Part shown: piece after piece, positions 63,035 through 64,000 of the stretch
Layout: the number at the start of each line of letters is the position of its first letter
Numbering within the stretch: position 1 is the first letter of the stretch
Origin: Demequina sediminis
GTDB lineage: Bacteria > Actinomycetota > Actinomycetes > Actinomycetales > Demequinaceae
Length of the DNA: 64,000 nt
Assembly: GCF_030296675.1 (NCBI RefSeq)
Contig: NZ_AP027736.1
Location: 310,001 to 374,000, forward strand
Reading direction: 5' to 3'
Notes under the pieces: generated by a model
What the model was told of the DNA's origin: nothing
Seen by the model: the letters and a program-made list of their open reading frames with translations, nothing else
Database searches by the model: none
Program-made: the position numbers and the translations under genes

Positions 63035-64000
63035 TCTCGCACCGCCCCCGCCGCCTGCGCACCACGCCCGCGATGCGGCGCCTGGTGCGCGAGGTGCGCC
63101 CCCACCGCGCGGAGCTCGTGCTGCCCGTGTTCATCCACGAGGACCTCGCCGAGGCCCGCCCCATCGCCTCGCTGCCCGGCGTTTCGCAGCACCCCCTCGC
63201 GGACGTGCCGGCGCTGGTCGAGCGCGCGATCGATGCGGGCATCGGCGGCCTCATGCTGTTCGCGATTCCCTCGGTGCGCGACGCGCGAGGCTCCGGCGCG
63301 GTGGACCCCGACGGCATCCTCAACCGCGCGATCCGCGCCGCGGCTGACGCCATCGACGGCCCACCCGGCCGCGGCATCGTCCTCATGGCGGACCTGTGCC
63401 TCGACGAGTTCACTGACCACGGCCACTGCGGCGTTCTCGCCCCCACGGGAGACGTCGACAACGACGCCACGCTCGACATCTACGCGCAGATGGCGCTCGC
63501 CCAGGCCCGCGCCGGGGCGCACGTGTTGGGGCTCAGCGGCATGATGGACGGCCAGGTGGCGGCCGTGCGCGCCGCGCTCGAGGCCGAGGGCTTCACGGAC
63601 GTCGCGCTGCTGGCCTACGCCGCCAAGTACGCCTCGGCGTTCTACGGGCCCTTCCGCGAGGCCGTCGACAGCCAGCTCGAGGGTGACCGCCGCACGTATC
63701 AGCTGGATCCGGCGAACGGCCGCGAGGGGCTGCGCGAGGCCGAGCTCGACGAGCTCGAGGGCGCCGACATCGTTATGGTCAAGCCCGCCCTGCCGTACCT
63801 CGACGTGGTCGCGGAGGTCGCGCAGGCGTCCCGCGTTCCCGTCGCGGCGTACCACGTGTCGGGCGAGTACGCCCAGATCGAGGCCGCCGCCGCGCACGGC
63901 TGGATCGACCGACGCGCCGCGCACCTCGAGGCGCTCACGTCGATGCGCCGCGCGGGCGCGGACATCATCGTCACGTATGCGGCGCTCGAGCTCGCCGCCT
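63031..64000 (+). CDS. hemB: Delta-aminolevulinic acid dehydratase (porphobilinogen synthase), partial
   Basis: Condenses two ALA molecules to porphobilinogen. The 323 codons seen (C-terminus beyond the window) include [19 protein letters not shown], the metal-site region [33 protein letters not shown] and both active-site lysines in [11 protein letters not shown] and [19 protein letters not shown] precedes the ATG, which overlaps the hemD stop. A single Cys pair in [13 protein letters not shown] suggests the magnesium/zinc-intermediate form common in actinobacteria. Confidence 0.96.
   Translation, partial: MISHRPRRLRTTPAMRRLVREVRPHRAELVLPVFIHEDLAEARPIASLPGVSQHPLADVPALVERAIDAGIGGLMLFAIPSVRDARGSGAVDPDGILNRAIRAAADAIDGPPGRGIVLMADLCLDEFTDHGHCGVLAPTGDVDNDATLDIYAQMALAQARAGAHVLGLSGMMDGQVAAVRAALEAEGFTDVALLAYAAKYASAFYGPFREAVDSQLEGDRRTYQLDPANGREGLREAELDELEGADIVMVKPALPYLDVVAEVAQASRVPVAAYHVSGEYAQIEAAAAHGWIDRRAAHLEALTSMRRAGADIIVTYAALELAA

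Overview
The window is a 64-kb piece of a very GC-rich actinobacterial chromosome. The order rne/rng, rplU, rpmA, obgE, proB, proA, nadD, rsfS, GTG/TTG starts, pervasive 4-bp ATGA/GTGA overlaps and many likely leaderless genes fit the Actinomycetota. SLH-like repeats on an exported arabinanase, ArsO and the CE1758/CE1759-type luciferase pair suggest Micrococcales (Cellulomonas/Demequina-like), but the genus is inference.

Layout. 1-2.0 kb: cytochrome bd oxidase (cydA, cydB cut by the window edge). 2.5-14.1 kb: conserved housekeeping block from RNase E/G through ribosomal proteins L21/L27, Obg, proline synthesis, NAD synthesis and RsfS to two histidine phosphatases, closed by tRNA-Ala(GGC). 14.2-16.7 kb: a small accessory patch in which an IS256-family element splits a winged-helix/MNT-type nucleotidyltransferase gene. 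16.7-24.2 kb: arsenic response (ArsR, ArsO), a GntR/membrane-protein operon with a clear operator, a HAD phosphatase, an alcohol dehydrogenase, an SGNH hydrolase, a Nudix gene and a dispersed palindromic repeat that becomes a 161-bp tandem array. 24.2-36.2 kb: arabinan use (an exported GH43 with LamG and SLH-like repeats, two intracellular GH43-like proteins), a DHA2 transporter, and a methyltransferase gene split by an ISL3-family element. 36.3-42.3 kb: an accessory island with an IS3 element, a second ISL3 copy, several small genes of less extreme composition and a TIR-like protein resembling anti-phage effectors. 42.7-58.6 kb: an FMN reductase/luciferase-like monooxygenase/MarR/pirin operon, an ArsR-SulP pair, a TetR-controlled GH3 glucosidase with two sugar-type MFS carriers, two DoxX-like proteins, an SGNH hydrolase and two GT4 glycosyltransferases. 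58.7-64 kb: CopC, a DtxR/MntR regulator, an MFS carrier and hemC-hemD-hemB (hemB cut by the window edge).

Two patterns cross the whole window. First, three insertion sequences have each split a gene, and in every case deleting the IS plus one 8-bp target duplication restores the joined reading frame. Second, ten genes each carry one apparent single-base loss in a G or C run (total span always 3n+2), which points either to assembly indels or to widespread frameshifting of non-essential genes. I annotate these as single genes with a frameshift. The best candidates for new biology are the TIR-like protein with an unrecognised N-terminal half, the split nucleotidyltransferase with its small helical partner, and the palindromic 118-144-bp repeat family.
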